A stretch of DNA of 21,856 bases from JBHIBA01 sp046758845 (GTDB taxonomy: Bacteria; UBA8248; JACPRG01; G963555815). Under the pieces are notes generated by a model. The model was not told where the DNA came from, did not search any database, and saw only the letters and a program-made list of their open reading frames with translations. This document shows, piece by piece, positions 16,415-21,856 of this stretch; positions within the stretch are counted from its first letter, which is position 1, and every line of letters begins with the position of its first letter. A program made the position numbers and the translations under genes. The stretch is taken from contig JBHIBA010000042.1 in NCBI GenBank assembly GCA_046758845.1, positions 1 through 21,856 of the forward strand, given 5' to 3'.

Positions 16415-16746
16415 GGCTGGCCTCCCGGAACCTTCACAATGGCCGGGCTGTCCACCCAGAACACCTGTCCCGCTTTGGGATCGGCCAGCCCGAGGCCCCG
16501 GCGTGCGATCGCCTCAATGCGGGAGAGCGACTGGAGTTTCGCACGCTCCAGCCGCAACCGCCGGTTTTCGCGAAGAAGCTGCTCTTGCTGCGCGCGCAGA
16601 GAGCGGTATTCGTAACGAAGCCTAAGGTCGTGAAGCCTCGGCCACGCCAGAGCGACCACCGCGGCCGTCAGGACGGGCACGCAGAGGAGGTAATACCAGG
16701 GTCCCTCATGGGGTCTTCGCGCCAGGAAGGCCAGAAGACGATTCAC
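16411..16746 (-). CDS. ftsL: Cell division protein FtsL
   Basis: FtsL is a small bitopic divisome protein that forms a complex with FtsB and FtsQ and activates FtsW-FtsI. From GTG at 16746 it is 111 residues: a basic tail, one membrane segment (WYYLLCVPV...ALAW, about 17-35), then a charged Leu/Arg/Glu-rich coiled coil (about 40-75) and a short tail ending VKVPGGQP. I chose GTG because GGAGGG lies 7 bases upstream and it makes a GTGA overlap with the rsmH stop, like other junctions. An upstream ATG at 16770 would add eight residues but has no ribosome-binding site. Identity rests on topology and position, since FtsL sequences diverge quickly. Confidence 0.9.
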   Translation of the reverse strand: MNRLLAFLARRPHEGPWYYLLCVPVLTAAVVALAWPRLHDLRLRYEYRSLRAQQEQLLRENRRLRLERAKLQSLSRIEAIARRGLGLADPKAGQVFWVDSPAIVKVPGGQP

Positions 16747-17738
16747 CCGTTTTCCCTCCGCTCGGCGCATCTGAGGCAGGCGCTTCGGGACCGAGGATTT
16801 TCACGGATTTCCCCTTCGCTCGGCCTCAAAGGGCTCTTCGTCAGGATTTGCAGGATCCTCGGCCCTGTCGGCTCGCCGAAGGGTGTCCAGGGCGGCATCT
16901 CGATGCCGCCCTCAGGACGCCGGCCGGCCGCGAGACGCTGAAAAGTCTGCTTGACGATCCGGTCCTCCAACGAGTGGTAGGACAGGACGACGAGCCGCTT
17001 TCCGGGAGAAAGACGATGGATGGCGGCTTCCAGCGCCTTCGGCAAAGTGTCCAGCTCATCGTTCACGGCAATTCGCAGCGCCTGGAATGTCCGCGTGGCG
17101 GGGTGGCGCTTGCGGGACCAGAGCCGCGTGGGGATGGCCGAGGCCACCAGCGCCGCCAGCTCGGCCGTCGTCCGGACGGGGGATTTTCGGCGGGCTTGAA
17201 CGATCCGCCGCGCGATCCGTCTAGCGAACCGCTCTTCGCCGAAGGTTTCCAGGACCTTCTGCAACTCGCCCTCCGAAAGCTCATTGACGAGGGCGGCGGC
17301 GGTTTTTTCCTGGTCCCTGTCCATGCGCATGTCCAAGGGGCCGGGATGCGTCCAGCCGAAGCCCCGGTCCGCTCGGTCAAGCTGAGGAGAGGACATCCCC
17401 AGGTCGAACAAGGCTCCGTCGATGCGCTCTACGCCGAGGCGGTCCAGAACGCTCGAAAGCTCAGAGAAGTTCTCTTTCACCAGGGTGACCTGGTCGGCGA
17501 AGGAAAACAGTCGATCACGGGTGAATCCGAGGGCTTCGGCGTCCCGGTCGATGCCCACCAGGCGGAGATCCGGCCCACCGGCCTCAAGAAGACCCTCCGC
17601 GTGGCCGCCGTAGCCTACCGTCGCGTCGACAAAGATGCCCCGCCGTGGGCGGAGAAACTCCAGCGTCTCCTCGACCATGACTGGGCAGTGCGGAATCTTC
17701 TCAGCCATTGTTTCGGAAGCTGCCACGGTTGCTGGCAT
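16743..17738 (-). CDS. rsmH: 16S rRNA (cytosine1402-N4)-methyltransferase RsmH (MraW)
   Basis: RsmH methylates N4 of C1402 in the ribosomal decoding centre using S-adenosylmethionine. From ATG at 17738 the protein is 331 residues. It has HCPVMVEETLEFL at the start and the SAM-binding loop DATVGYGGHAEGLL (38-51). VGIDRDAEAL, LFDLGMSSPQLD, FGEERFARRIAR, TFQALRIAVNDEL and SYHSLEDRIVKQTF follow, all typical. An AAAGG lies about 6 bases upstream of 17738; ATG at 17708 is an alternative without a clear site. The frame stays open to 18557, but that extension runs through mraZ and its promoter and is not coding. Genes either side are mraZ (32-base gap) and ftsL (overlap). Confidence 0.96.
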   Translation of the reverse strand: MPATVAASETMAEKIPHCPVMVEETLEFLRPRRGIFVDATVGYGGHAEGLLEAGGPDLRLVGIDRDAEALGFTRDRLFSFADQVTLVKENFSELSSVLDRLGVERIDGALFDLGMSSPQLDRADRGFGWTHPGPLDMRMDRDQEKTAAALVNELSEGELQKVLETFGEERFARRIARRIVQARRKSPVRTTAELAALVASAIPTRLWSRKRHPATRTFQALRIAVNDELDTLPKALEAAIHRLSPGKRLVVLSYHSLEDRIVKQTFQRLAAGRRPEGGIEMPPWTPFGEPTGPRILQILTKSPLRPSEGEIRENPRSRSACLRCAERRENG

Positions 17739-17770
17739 GGGCGCCTTTCGTTTTAACGTGTGCCCGGGGC

Positions 17771-18208
17771 TCAGAACCGGATGTCTGCCACCCTCGCGAT
17801 TTCCACCACCCGCTCCTCGGCCGGCTCCACGTCCTGATCCCAGCGCAGACGACTCCAGATCTCGAACTTCTGACCGACGCCGACGATGAAGACCTCTTTC
17901 TCCAGGCCGGCGCGCTCCCGGAGATTTTCGGGAATGAGGATGCGACCCTGCCGATCGACTTGACATTCGGAGGCCCTTGAGTGAAAAATACGTAGGAAGG
18001 TGCGGACGTCCGGCTGGCTGGTGGCCAGCGTCTCGGTCCTTCGAAGCACTTCTTGCCACTTGTCCATGGGGTAGGCCAAGAGGCAGCCTTCGAGGAATGT
18101 GATGACGATTTGGGTCGAGGCCTTGGCGTTGAGAATTTCCCGGAACCGCGCGGGCACACTGATCCTGCCTTTGGGATCCAATGTAACTTGGTAATTCCCA
18201 TAAAACAC
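17771..18208 (-). CDS. mraZ: Transcriptional regulator MraZ
   Basis: MraZ is a DNA-binding regulator that forms ring-shaped oligomers and controls its own dcw operon. The product has two SpoVT/AbrB-like repeats: FYGNYQVTLDPKGRISVPARFRE at the start and ASECQVDRQGRILIPENLRE in the second half. It is 145 residues from GTG at 18208. I prefer this start because homologues begin M-F-x-G and the putative operator repeats then lie wholly upstream. A TTG at 18229 (152 residues) is possible, but it would put the operator inside the coding region. The GGGGG of the last operator repeat sits about 8 bases before the GTG and could double as the ribosome-binding site, so MraZ binding and translation signals are interleaved. 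Confidence 0.95.
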   Translation of the reverse strand: MFYGNYQVTLDPKGRISVPARFREILNAKASTQIVITFLEGCLLAYPMDKWQEVLRRTETLATSQPDVRTFLRIFHSRASECQVDRQGRILIPENLRERAGLEKEVFIVGVGQKFEIWSRLRWDQDVEPAEERVVEIARVADIRF

Positions 18209-18217
18209 AGAGGATGC

Positions 18218-18253
18218 CCCCACCGCCAACCACTTTTCCCCACTTTACCCCAC
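18218..18253 (-). promoter_or_regulatory. Putative MraZ operator: four repeats at 10-base period
   Basis: Read on the minus strand, GTGGGG, GTGGGG, GTGGTT and GTGGGG begin at 18253, 18243, 18233 and 18223, exactly 10 bases apart. This matches the known MraZ target in E. coli, TGGGN repeats separated by 5 bases; the third repeat is degenerate. The array starts at the predicted transcription start and ends just before the mraZ start codon. Binding here would be expected to repress the whole cluster. The repeats are seen directly; the function is inferred from the family. Confidence 0.85.
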
Positions 18254-18255
18254 AG

Positions 18256-18284
18256 ATAATTCCAGACTGTAAGTCGCTTGTCAA
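18256..18284 (-). promoter_or_regulatory. Sigma70-type promoter of the dcw cluster
   Basis: The minus strand has a perfect -35 TTGACA (18284-18279), a 17-base spacer and a -10 AATTAT (18261-18256). A/T-rich runs lie upstream (18285-18316), as in an UP element. The expected transcription start near 18249 falls in the first MraZ repeat, giving a leader of about 40 bases. Confidence 0.8.
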
Positions 18285-18693
18285 GAAAAATTTCGAAGGG
18301 AAAGGCATTTTTTTTCTGAGGGTTAGTTCTCGAAGCTTAAACGAAGGTCTAATGCCTCCCACTCGTCCAATGCTCGGAATCGAACCCATTTGGGCGGTTG
18401 TTCGGGAAACACCGTTTACCTTTTTGCAATCCACTTTGTAAATCCTGGACGCGAGTCGAGCATTTCCGCGAGTGAGGCCCCGTCTCATCCTCTGGGGCGC
18501 GACCCCCCTAACCCATTGATCTTTTTGCCAATTGGCTGGGGGGCCGCGTTTCGACACAGGGTGTCTGACTTTTGCCTATGCACTTATGAATCGCAAAGGG
18601 CGTGCCAGAGGAGTCGGGGAGCACAAAAAGATTGAGATTAGATTGAAAGGATGGTGCGGGCTCTGCGCGCTTAGCGCCTGAGGGCGCGGAATG
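18285..18693. other. Noncoding interval upstream of the dcw promoter
   Basis: About 400 bases without a believable gene on either strand. The part near 18285-18320 is A/T-rich, with an eight-base T-run. Around 18498-18565 there is a strong inverted repeat followed by a small hairpin (listed separately). The remainder, including 18570-18690, shows no motif I recognise. Confidence 0.5.
18498..18565. repeat. Structured element: 11-base imperfect stem plus hairpin
   Basis: CGCGACCCCCC (18498-18508) pairs with GGGGGGCCGCG (18538-18548) with one mismatch. The loop contains the palindrome GCCAATTGGC (18527-18536). Directly after it, GACAC (18553-18557) pairs with GTGTC (18561-18565). On the plus strand a TTTT follows a few bases later. 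It may be part of an unannotated structured RNA or a terminator-like element; I do not recognise a known RNA family. Confidence 0.4.
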
Positions 18694-18721
18694 AAAAAGG
18701 GAGGGGTGATCCCCTCCCTTT
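18694..18721 (-). terminator. Intrinsic terminator of the cytochrome transcript
   Basis: A perfect 11-base stem (18696-18706 with 18711-18721; core GGGAGGGG/CCCCTCCC) has a four-base TGAT loop. On the minus strand five T follow (complement of 18694-18698). It lies 36 bases after the stop of the diheme cytochrome gene and insulates it from the dcw promoter. Confidence 0.9.
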
Positions 18722-18757
18722 CATCAGCCCTCCGTCATATTTGAACGGCGGGCAATT

Positions 18758-19651
18758 TCACTTCTTCGGCGGGACGTGGCGGACCTTGCGCAGCTTCGGG
18801 TTGGGTTTGATCGTCCGCACATAGGCCACGATGGCGTCCAGGTCCTCCCGCGTGAGGTTCTTGAAGTAGGGGTAGGGCATAGGCGGGAGCATCTTCTCCC
18901 CGGTTTTCCGGACACCGTTGGTGATGGCGATCTTGACCTGCCGGTCCGTCCAGTCGCCAATGCCCGCCTTCTTATCGGGCGTGACGTTCGCAGCGAAGAT
19001 TGTCCCCCAGGGACCATGGAAGGGAAATCCCCCCGCGCCCAACTGGTTTTTAAAATCCCGGCGCCCCTTGACCATGGGCGTGTGACACTCAAAGCAATGG
19101 GCGATTCTGACGAGATATTCCCCGTACTTCAGCTTGTCATCCTTCGGGACGTCGGGGACGCTTCCCACCGCAGGGCCGTAGGACTTGGGCAGCGGTATGC
19201 GGTAGACCGACTTGGCGACCTTGTTCTTCACCGGCTTGACCTGTCTTAAGTAGGCCACGATGGCCTTCACGTCCCGGTCGGACATGCCTCTGTAAAAGCC
19301 GATAGGCATGGGCGGGCCGATGATGGCGCCGTCGGGACGAACGCCCTCGCGGATGGCCCGGATGATCTGCTCGTCCGTCCAGTTGCCGATTCCCGTCTCC
19401 TTATCGGGCGTGATGTTGGACGTAATGGCGGTGAAGGGCTCCTCCTCGATCTTGAATCCCCCCGCCAGCTCCATGCCGGGGAGCTCCCCCTTGGGGCCTT
19501 TCGGCGTGTGGCAGTTTCCGCAGGCGACGGGGCCCTTCATCAGATATGTCCCCCGCTCAAGGAGCGTTTCGGCCGAGGCCGGTCCCTGAAGCGCGAAGAT
19601 CAAAAACGCAGCTACGACAACGGCAAAATTCAATATCGCTTTCCCCCTCAT
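18758..19651 (-). CDS. Exported diheme cytochrome c with duplicated heme domains
   Basis: This electron-transfer protein works outside the cytoplasmic membrane. The 297-residue product has a signal peptide (residues 1-27, cleavage after ASA). Its two cytochrome c domains have heme sites CGNCH (44-48) and CFECH (186-190). Each domain repeats the same layout: N-[IV]-T-P-D-K...GIG[ND]WTD, then PPMP (113-116; 256-259), probably the axial methionine, then DAIVAYVR/KAIVAYLR. The layout recalls cytochrome subunits of membrane dehydrogenases (alcohol or gluconate dehydrogenase type), but no dehydrogenase is nearby, so the partner is unknown. ATG at 19651 has GAGGGGG 8 bases upstream; the frame is open further up without a better start. 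It lies 125 bases after another diheme cytochrome. Confidence 0.88.
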   Translation of the reverse strand: MRGKAILNFAVVVAAFLIFALQGPASAETLLERGTYLMKGPVACGNCHTPKGPKGELPGMELAGGFKIEEEPFTAITSNITPDKETGIGNWTDEQIIRAIREGVRPDGAIIGPPMPIGFYRGMSDRDVKAIVAYLRQVKPVKNKVAKSVYRIPLPKSYGPAVGSVPDVPKDDKLKYGEYLVRIAHCFECHTPMVKGRRDFKNQLGAGGFPFHGPWGTIFAANVTPDKKAGIGDWTDRQVKIAITNGVRKTGEKMLPPMPYPYFKNLTREDLDAIVAYVRTIKPNPKLRKVRHVPPKK

Positions 19652-19681
19652 TACTGTTTCCCCCTCTGAAAATGCAGATCC

Positions 19682-19728
19682 AAAAAAAGATTGGTCCCCC
19701 ACATACAGGCGCGTAACGCTGCGGGGAC
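19682..19728 (-). terminator. Terminator-like hairpin between the two cytochrome genes
   Basis: On the minus strand GTCCCC (19728-19723) pairs with GGGGAC (19699-19694). The loop is long and can form a small inner GCG/CGC stem. After five bases comes a run of seven T (complement of 19682-19688). It follows the end of the 260-residue cytochrome gene and lies only about 30 bases before the start of the next, leaving little room for a promoter. It may be an attenuator that lowers expression of the downstream cytochrome. Confidence 0.65.
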
Positions 19729-19776
19729 TCCCCCACCCCTTCGGCAGAACCACTTCAGGATCAACTCAAAGCGGCT

Positions 19777-20559
19777 CTAACGTTTTACTTCTACAACCTG
19801 CTCCCTCTTTTCGATGAACGCCTCCCAAATGTACCGGACGACGCCCCGGATCTCGTCGTCGCTCAGGACGTGCCCGAAGGGTTCCATGGTGTCGAATTTC
19901 TTTTCCTCCATGACGGCGATCCACCCCTTCTTGATCAGCCAGAAGATGAACTCGTCGGAAAACCGGGCCATAAGGACCGGATCCGTCATGTCGGCGGGCG
20001 CGGGCTGGGCCATGCTGACGAACGGCTTATCGGGGTCCTGTTTACCGACCGCGCTGGGACCATTGCCTCTTCCGGTGGGTCCGTGGCACTCGGCGCAGGC
20101 CCCGTCGAACATCTCCTTCACCTCTTCGCGCGAAAATTCACCCCCTTTGGGAGGGGCCCACTTTCCGTTCCGGAGAAATTTTTCATAGGAGATGAGGGCG
20201 CGGATTTCGTCGTCCTCCAGGGAATCTTCAAAGCTCGGCACAATCAGGACGTTATATTTCCCGGTTTGTTTTTCGCCCTTCAGGACCGCAAGCTTTCCGT
20301 ACTTCACCACGTCGAACATGTATTGCGGCGTCAGCCGCTTCATATAATTCGGGTTGGCGAATACTTGGGGATAGGGCGTCTTATCCTTGAAACCTGTGCC
20401 TCTTCCATCACCCTTTTCCCCGTGGCAGGAAGCGCAGAGCTCTTGGTATACCTGTTTGCCCAGAGACGCATCCCCTTGAAGCTCCGCCCCCGCTGCGGGC
20501 AGGGTCGCCAGCAGCACGGCCAAGGCCGTCCCGAATAGGGGATTTTGAACGTTCTTCAT
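19777..20559 (-). CDS. Exported diheme cytochrome c
   Basis: The 260-residue product has a signal peptide (about residues 1-25, ending PAAGA). It contains two class I-type heme sites, CASCH (42-46, followed by GEKGDGRGTG) and CAECH (155-159, followed by GPTGRGNG). Candidate Met ligands are M186 or M191 in the second domain and M225. Acidic SLEDDEIRALISY and LSDDEIRGVVRYIW helices close each domain, as usual for cytochrome c. Its role is periplasmic electron transfer; donor and acceptor are unknown. It is not a close copy of the neighbouring cytochrome. ATG at 20559 has only a weak GGGG nearby. A promoter about 200 bases upstream suggests a long leader. It probably heads a two-gene unit with the cytochrome at 18758. 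Confidence 0.87.
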   Translation of the reverse strand: MKNVQNPLFGTALAVLLATLPAAGAELQGDASLGKQVYQELCASCHGEKGDGRGTGFKDKTPYPQVFANPNYMKRLTPQYMFDVVKYGKLAVLKGEKQTGKYNVLIVPSFEDSLEDDEIRALISYEKFLRNGKWAPPKGGEFSREEVKEMFDGACAECHGPTGRGNGPSAVGKQDPDKPFVSMAQPAPADMTDPVLMARFSDEFIFWLIKKGWIAVMEEKKFDTMEPFGHVLSDDEIRGVVRYIWEAFIEKREQVVEVKR

Positions 20560-20896
20560 CTACCCCGGCGCAATCCACCGATTGGTATTCGCGAATCAAG
20601 CGAACTAACGGGGCGGCGGCGAATGGGATTTTCCACATGACCGCCCCTCGATCACGCCATTGGCCCCAGTCGCGGTGCTCCGGGACCACCGGGCGTTTCG
20701 AGACGCCGACGCACAAAAAAAACGCCCTCACCGCCTGCGATTGGAAAAATTAATTAAAGGGATATTTCAATGTATTCAGGCAGGTGTGTCAAGGAGAAAT
20801 GCGCGGAACCAAAAGACAGGCGAGGACCCCCTGGCATCAATTTCATGTCTGCACAGAGGAAAATTTCGTGAAGGAGAAAATCCAATCCCTTTGCGC
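20560..20896. other. Noncoding interval with long leader of the cytochrome gene
   Basis: The region between the cyclase stop and the cytochrome start holds a promoter (20764-20792) and about 200 bases of predicted leader. The leader includes GGGCGTTT (20691-20698), complementary to AAACGCCC (20720-20727), with a run of eight A (plus strand) next to the right arm. A competing shorter stem GGCGT/ACGCC lies inside (20692-20707). Two mutually exclusive stems could be regulatory, but I recognise no riboswitch. No intrinsic terminator is evident after the cyclase gene. Confidence 0.45.
20764..20792 (-). promoter_or_regulatory. Sigma70-type promoter of the cytochrome genes
   Basis: On the minus strand TTGACA (20792-20787) is followed by a 17-base spacer and TGAAAT (20769-20764). 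The stretch downstream is A/T-rich. The expected start is near 20757, about 200 bases before the cytochrome ATG. The -35 is perfect; the -10 matches consensus at four of six positions. Confidence 0.6.
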
Positions 20897-21703
20897 TCAC
20901 GGCATCAGTGCAATCACCCGGGCCTCTGCCTGAGTGCCGTCCCTTACGTTCAAAGGAAGGACGAAGACGATCGCCCCCTTGGCCGGCAGCTTCTCGAGGT
21001 TCGCCAGGTTCTCGATCTGAAATTTCTCCGCTCCCAGGATGACCTTGTGGACGGGGAAGTCCTTAGAGGGGCCATAATCCAGGCTCAACGTATCGATTCC
21101 GATGCCCGAGATGTCCCGCTCCCGCGTCAGGAACTCCGCCGACTCCCTGGAGAAGCCCGGAAAGTGCATCGCCTTGCCGGCGTCCATGTTTCGGTAGTTT
21201 TCCAGGTCCCCGGCCCGCTTTCCCCACCCGGTCCGCAAGATAACGATGGCCCCGCGGGAAATTCTCCCGTGACGGCCCTCCCACTCCCTCAGGTCCCGGA
21301 CGCTCAGCCGATAATCGGGGTTGGTCTTCACCTTCTCCGCAACGTCCACCACCACGGCGGGACCGATGAGTTGACGCAGCGGTATCCGGTCGATGGTCAG
21401 CGCCCCCGGAACGAAATGGGCGGGGGCGTCCACGTGAGTTCCCACGTTCTCGGCCATCTCGAACTTGAACATCCGGAAACCCTGCGGATAATCCGCCAGC
21501 ATGGTTTTCTTGAAAGGGATTCCCCCCGGCCAGAAGACCGTGCGCTCGTGAAGCGGGTGGGTGAGGTCCACCCACTCGGCCTGGCCCCGAAGCGCCCGCT
21601 CCAAAAGTCCCGTCCCATTCTCCCCGATGGCCCGCCCGCCCCCCAGGACGACGAAACCGACCACAACCGCAAGGACGAGCCCCCACGTCCGTTTCTTCCG
21701 CAT
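20897..21703 (-). CDS. Exported cyclase-family hydrolase (kynurenine formamidase-like)
   Basis: The cyclase/kynurenine-formamidase superfamily comprises metal-dependent amide and ester hydrolases. The 268-residue product has an N-terminal hydrophobic segment (about 8-25) after a basic KKR, so it is exported or membrane-anchored. The signature is NVGTHVDAPAHF (86-97), with metal-ligand candidates H90, D92 and H96. WVDLTHPLHERTVFWPG (44-60) and SGIGIDTLSLDYG later are also typical. The usual first His of the HxGTH motif is Asn (N86) here, seen in some subfamilies. Substrate is unknown; tryptophan catabolism genes are absent nearby. ATG at 21703 has GGAGG 8 bases upstream. The frame is open to 21817, but that extension crosses repeats and has no better start. 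Confidence 0.85.
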   Translation of the reverse strand: MRKKRTWGLVLAVVVGFVVLGGGRAIGENGTGLLERALRGQAEWVDLTHPLHERTVFWPGGIPFKKTMLADYPQGFRMFKFEMAENVGTHVDAPAHFVPGALTIDRIPLRQLIGPAVVVDVAEKVKTNPDYRLSVRDLREWEGRHGRISRGAIVILRTGWGKRAGDLENYRNMDAGKAMHFPGFSRESAEFLTRERDISGIGIDTLSLDYGPSKDFPVHKVILGAEKFQIENLANLEKLPAKGAIVFVLPLNVRDGTQAEARVIALMP

Positions 21704-21770
21704 CTGCGATCCTCCCGATAGGGTTTCTGCCGAAGGCCGGGCGCTCCCCTTAGTCGCGTGGGGCGATATG

Positions 21771-21827
21771 TGGGCACTTGCGTGCCGTCTTTCTTGTGGG
21801 GGGCGCTTTTTGGGCACTGGCGTGCCG
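21771..21827. repeat. Two hairpin repeats 40 bases apart
   Basis: TGGGCACTTGCGTGCCG (21771-21787) and TGGGCACTGGCGTGCCG (21811-21827) differ at one of 17 positions. Each can fold (GGCAC-tkgc-GTGCC type stem of five pairs). Weaker similarity (GTGGGG...) precedes each copy, giving a tandem unit with a 40-base period. It lies upstream of the cyclase gene at the window edge. Only two copies are visible. Confidence 0.6.
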
Positions 21828-21856
21828 GCCGGACTGCGGTTGGAGCCATGTCTGCT

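Noticed and set aside
14819..16615. Long plus-strand open frame (598 codons)
   Set aside because: Antisense shadow of ftsI and ftsL; no recognisable domain.
18361..18450. tRNA-like T-arm (GGGTTCGATTCC on the minus strand)
   Set aside because: The T-stem pairs at only about three of five positions, and I found no matching acceptor or D-arm.
17739..18557. N-terminal extension of rsmH
   Set aside because: The open frame crosses mraZ, its operator and its promoter. The methyltransferase family begins near 17738 with a ribosome-binding site.
20691..20727. Intrinsic terminator after the cyclase gene
   Set aside because: The T-run lies inside the loop side of the stem, not after it, and the structure lies downstream of the cytochrome promoter rather than next to the cyclase stop.
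20799..20933. Plus-strand ORF of 44 codons with AAGGAG before the ATG
   Set aside because: The spacing of two bases is too short, it lies across the opposing promoter and cyclase 3' end, and the product has no recognisable features.
21751..21827. CRISPR array at the right edge
   Set aside because: Only two copies are seen, the repeat is 17 bases and imperfect, the spacer is 23 bases, and there are no cas genes.

Overview
The window is GC-rich and almost entirely coding on the minus strand. It looks like a Gram-negative-type bacterium: MurE carries the DNPR meso-diaminopimelate signature, there are exported multi-heme c-type cytochromes (a respiring organism), and the division-cell-wall (dcw) gene order is classical. 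I cannot place it by species. The gene content and GC would suit an environmental lineage such as NC10/Methylomirabilota or a related phylum, but that is a guess.

Positions 545-18208 (read right to left) hold an almost complete dcw cluster: mraZ, rsmH (mraW), ftsL, ftsI, murE, [a small exported Cys-rich protein], murF, mraY, murD, ftsW, murG, murC, murB, ftsQ, ftsA, ftsZ. Most junctions are 4-base stop/start overlaps or gaps of 7-45 bases, so it reads as one long operon. It begins at a strong sigma70-type promoter (TTGACA-17-AATTAT). Immediately downstream lie four GTGG(G/T) repeats at an exact 10-base period, the arrangement expected of a MraZ operator. The cluster makes lipid II from UDP-MurNAc precursors (murB-F, mraY, murG), polymerises and cross-links it at the septum (ftsW, ftsI), and assembles the Z-ring (ftsZ, ftsA, ftsQ, ftsL). 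No ddl lies between murB and ftsQ. ftsA contains a one-base frameshift as given.

The operon is broken in one place: between murE and murF sits an unrelated 110-codon secreted protein flanked by 115 and about 220 bases of noncoding DNA.

Positions 1-544, downstream of ftsZ, contain a probable 47-residue small ORF, hairpins and nested inverted repeats, but no recognisable larger gene.

Positions 18209-18757 are a noncoding interval with the dcw promoter/operator, a structured inverted repeat and a clear terminator. Upstream of it, positions 18758-21703 encode two exported diheme cytochromes c and an exported cyclase-family (kynurenine-formamidase-like) hydrolase. The cytochromes appear to share a promoter upstream of the second gene, with an intervening terminator-like hairpin. 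The right edge carries two copies of a hairpin repeat 40 bases apart. I saw no rRNA, tRNA, CRISPR array or insertion sequence. I did not find convincing evidence for a wholly new multi-gene system; the most unusual items are the cluster insertion, the operator array and the ftsA frameshift.
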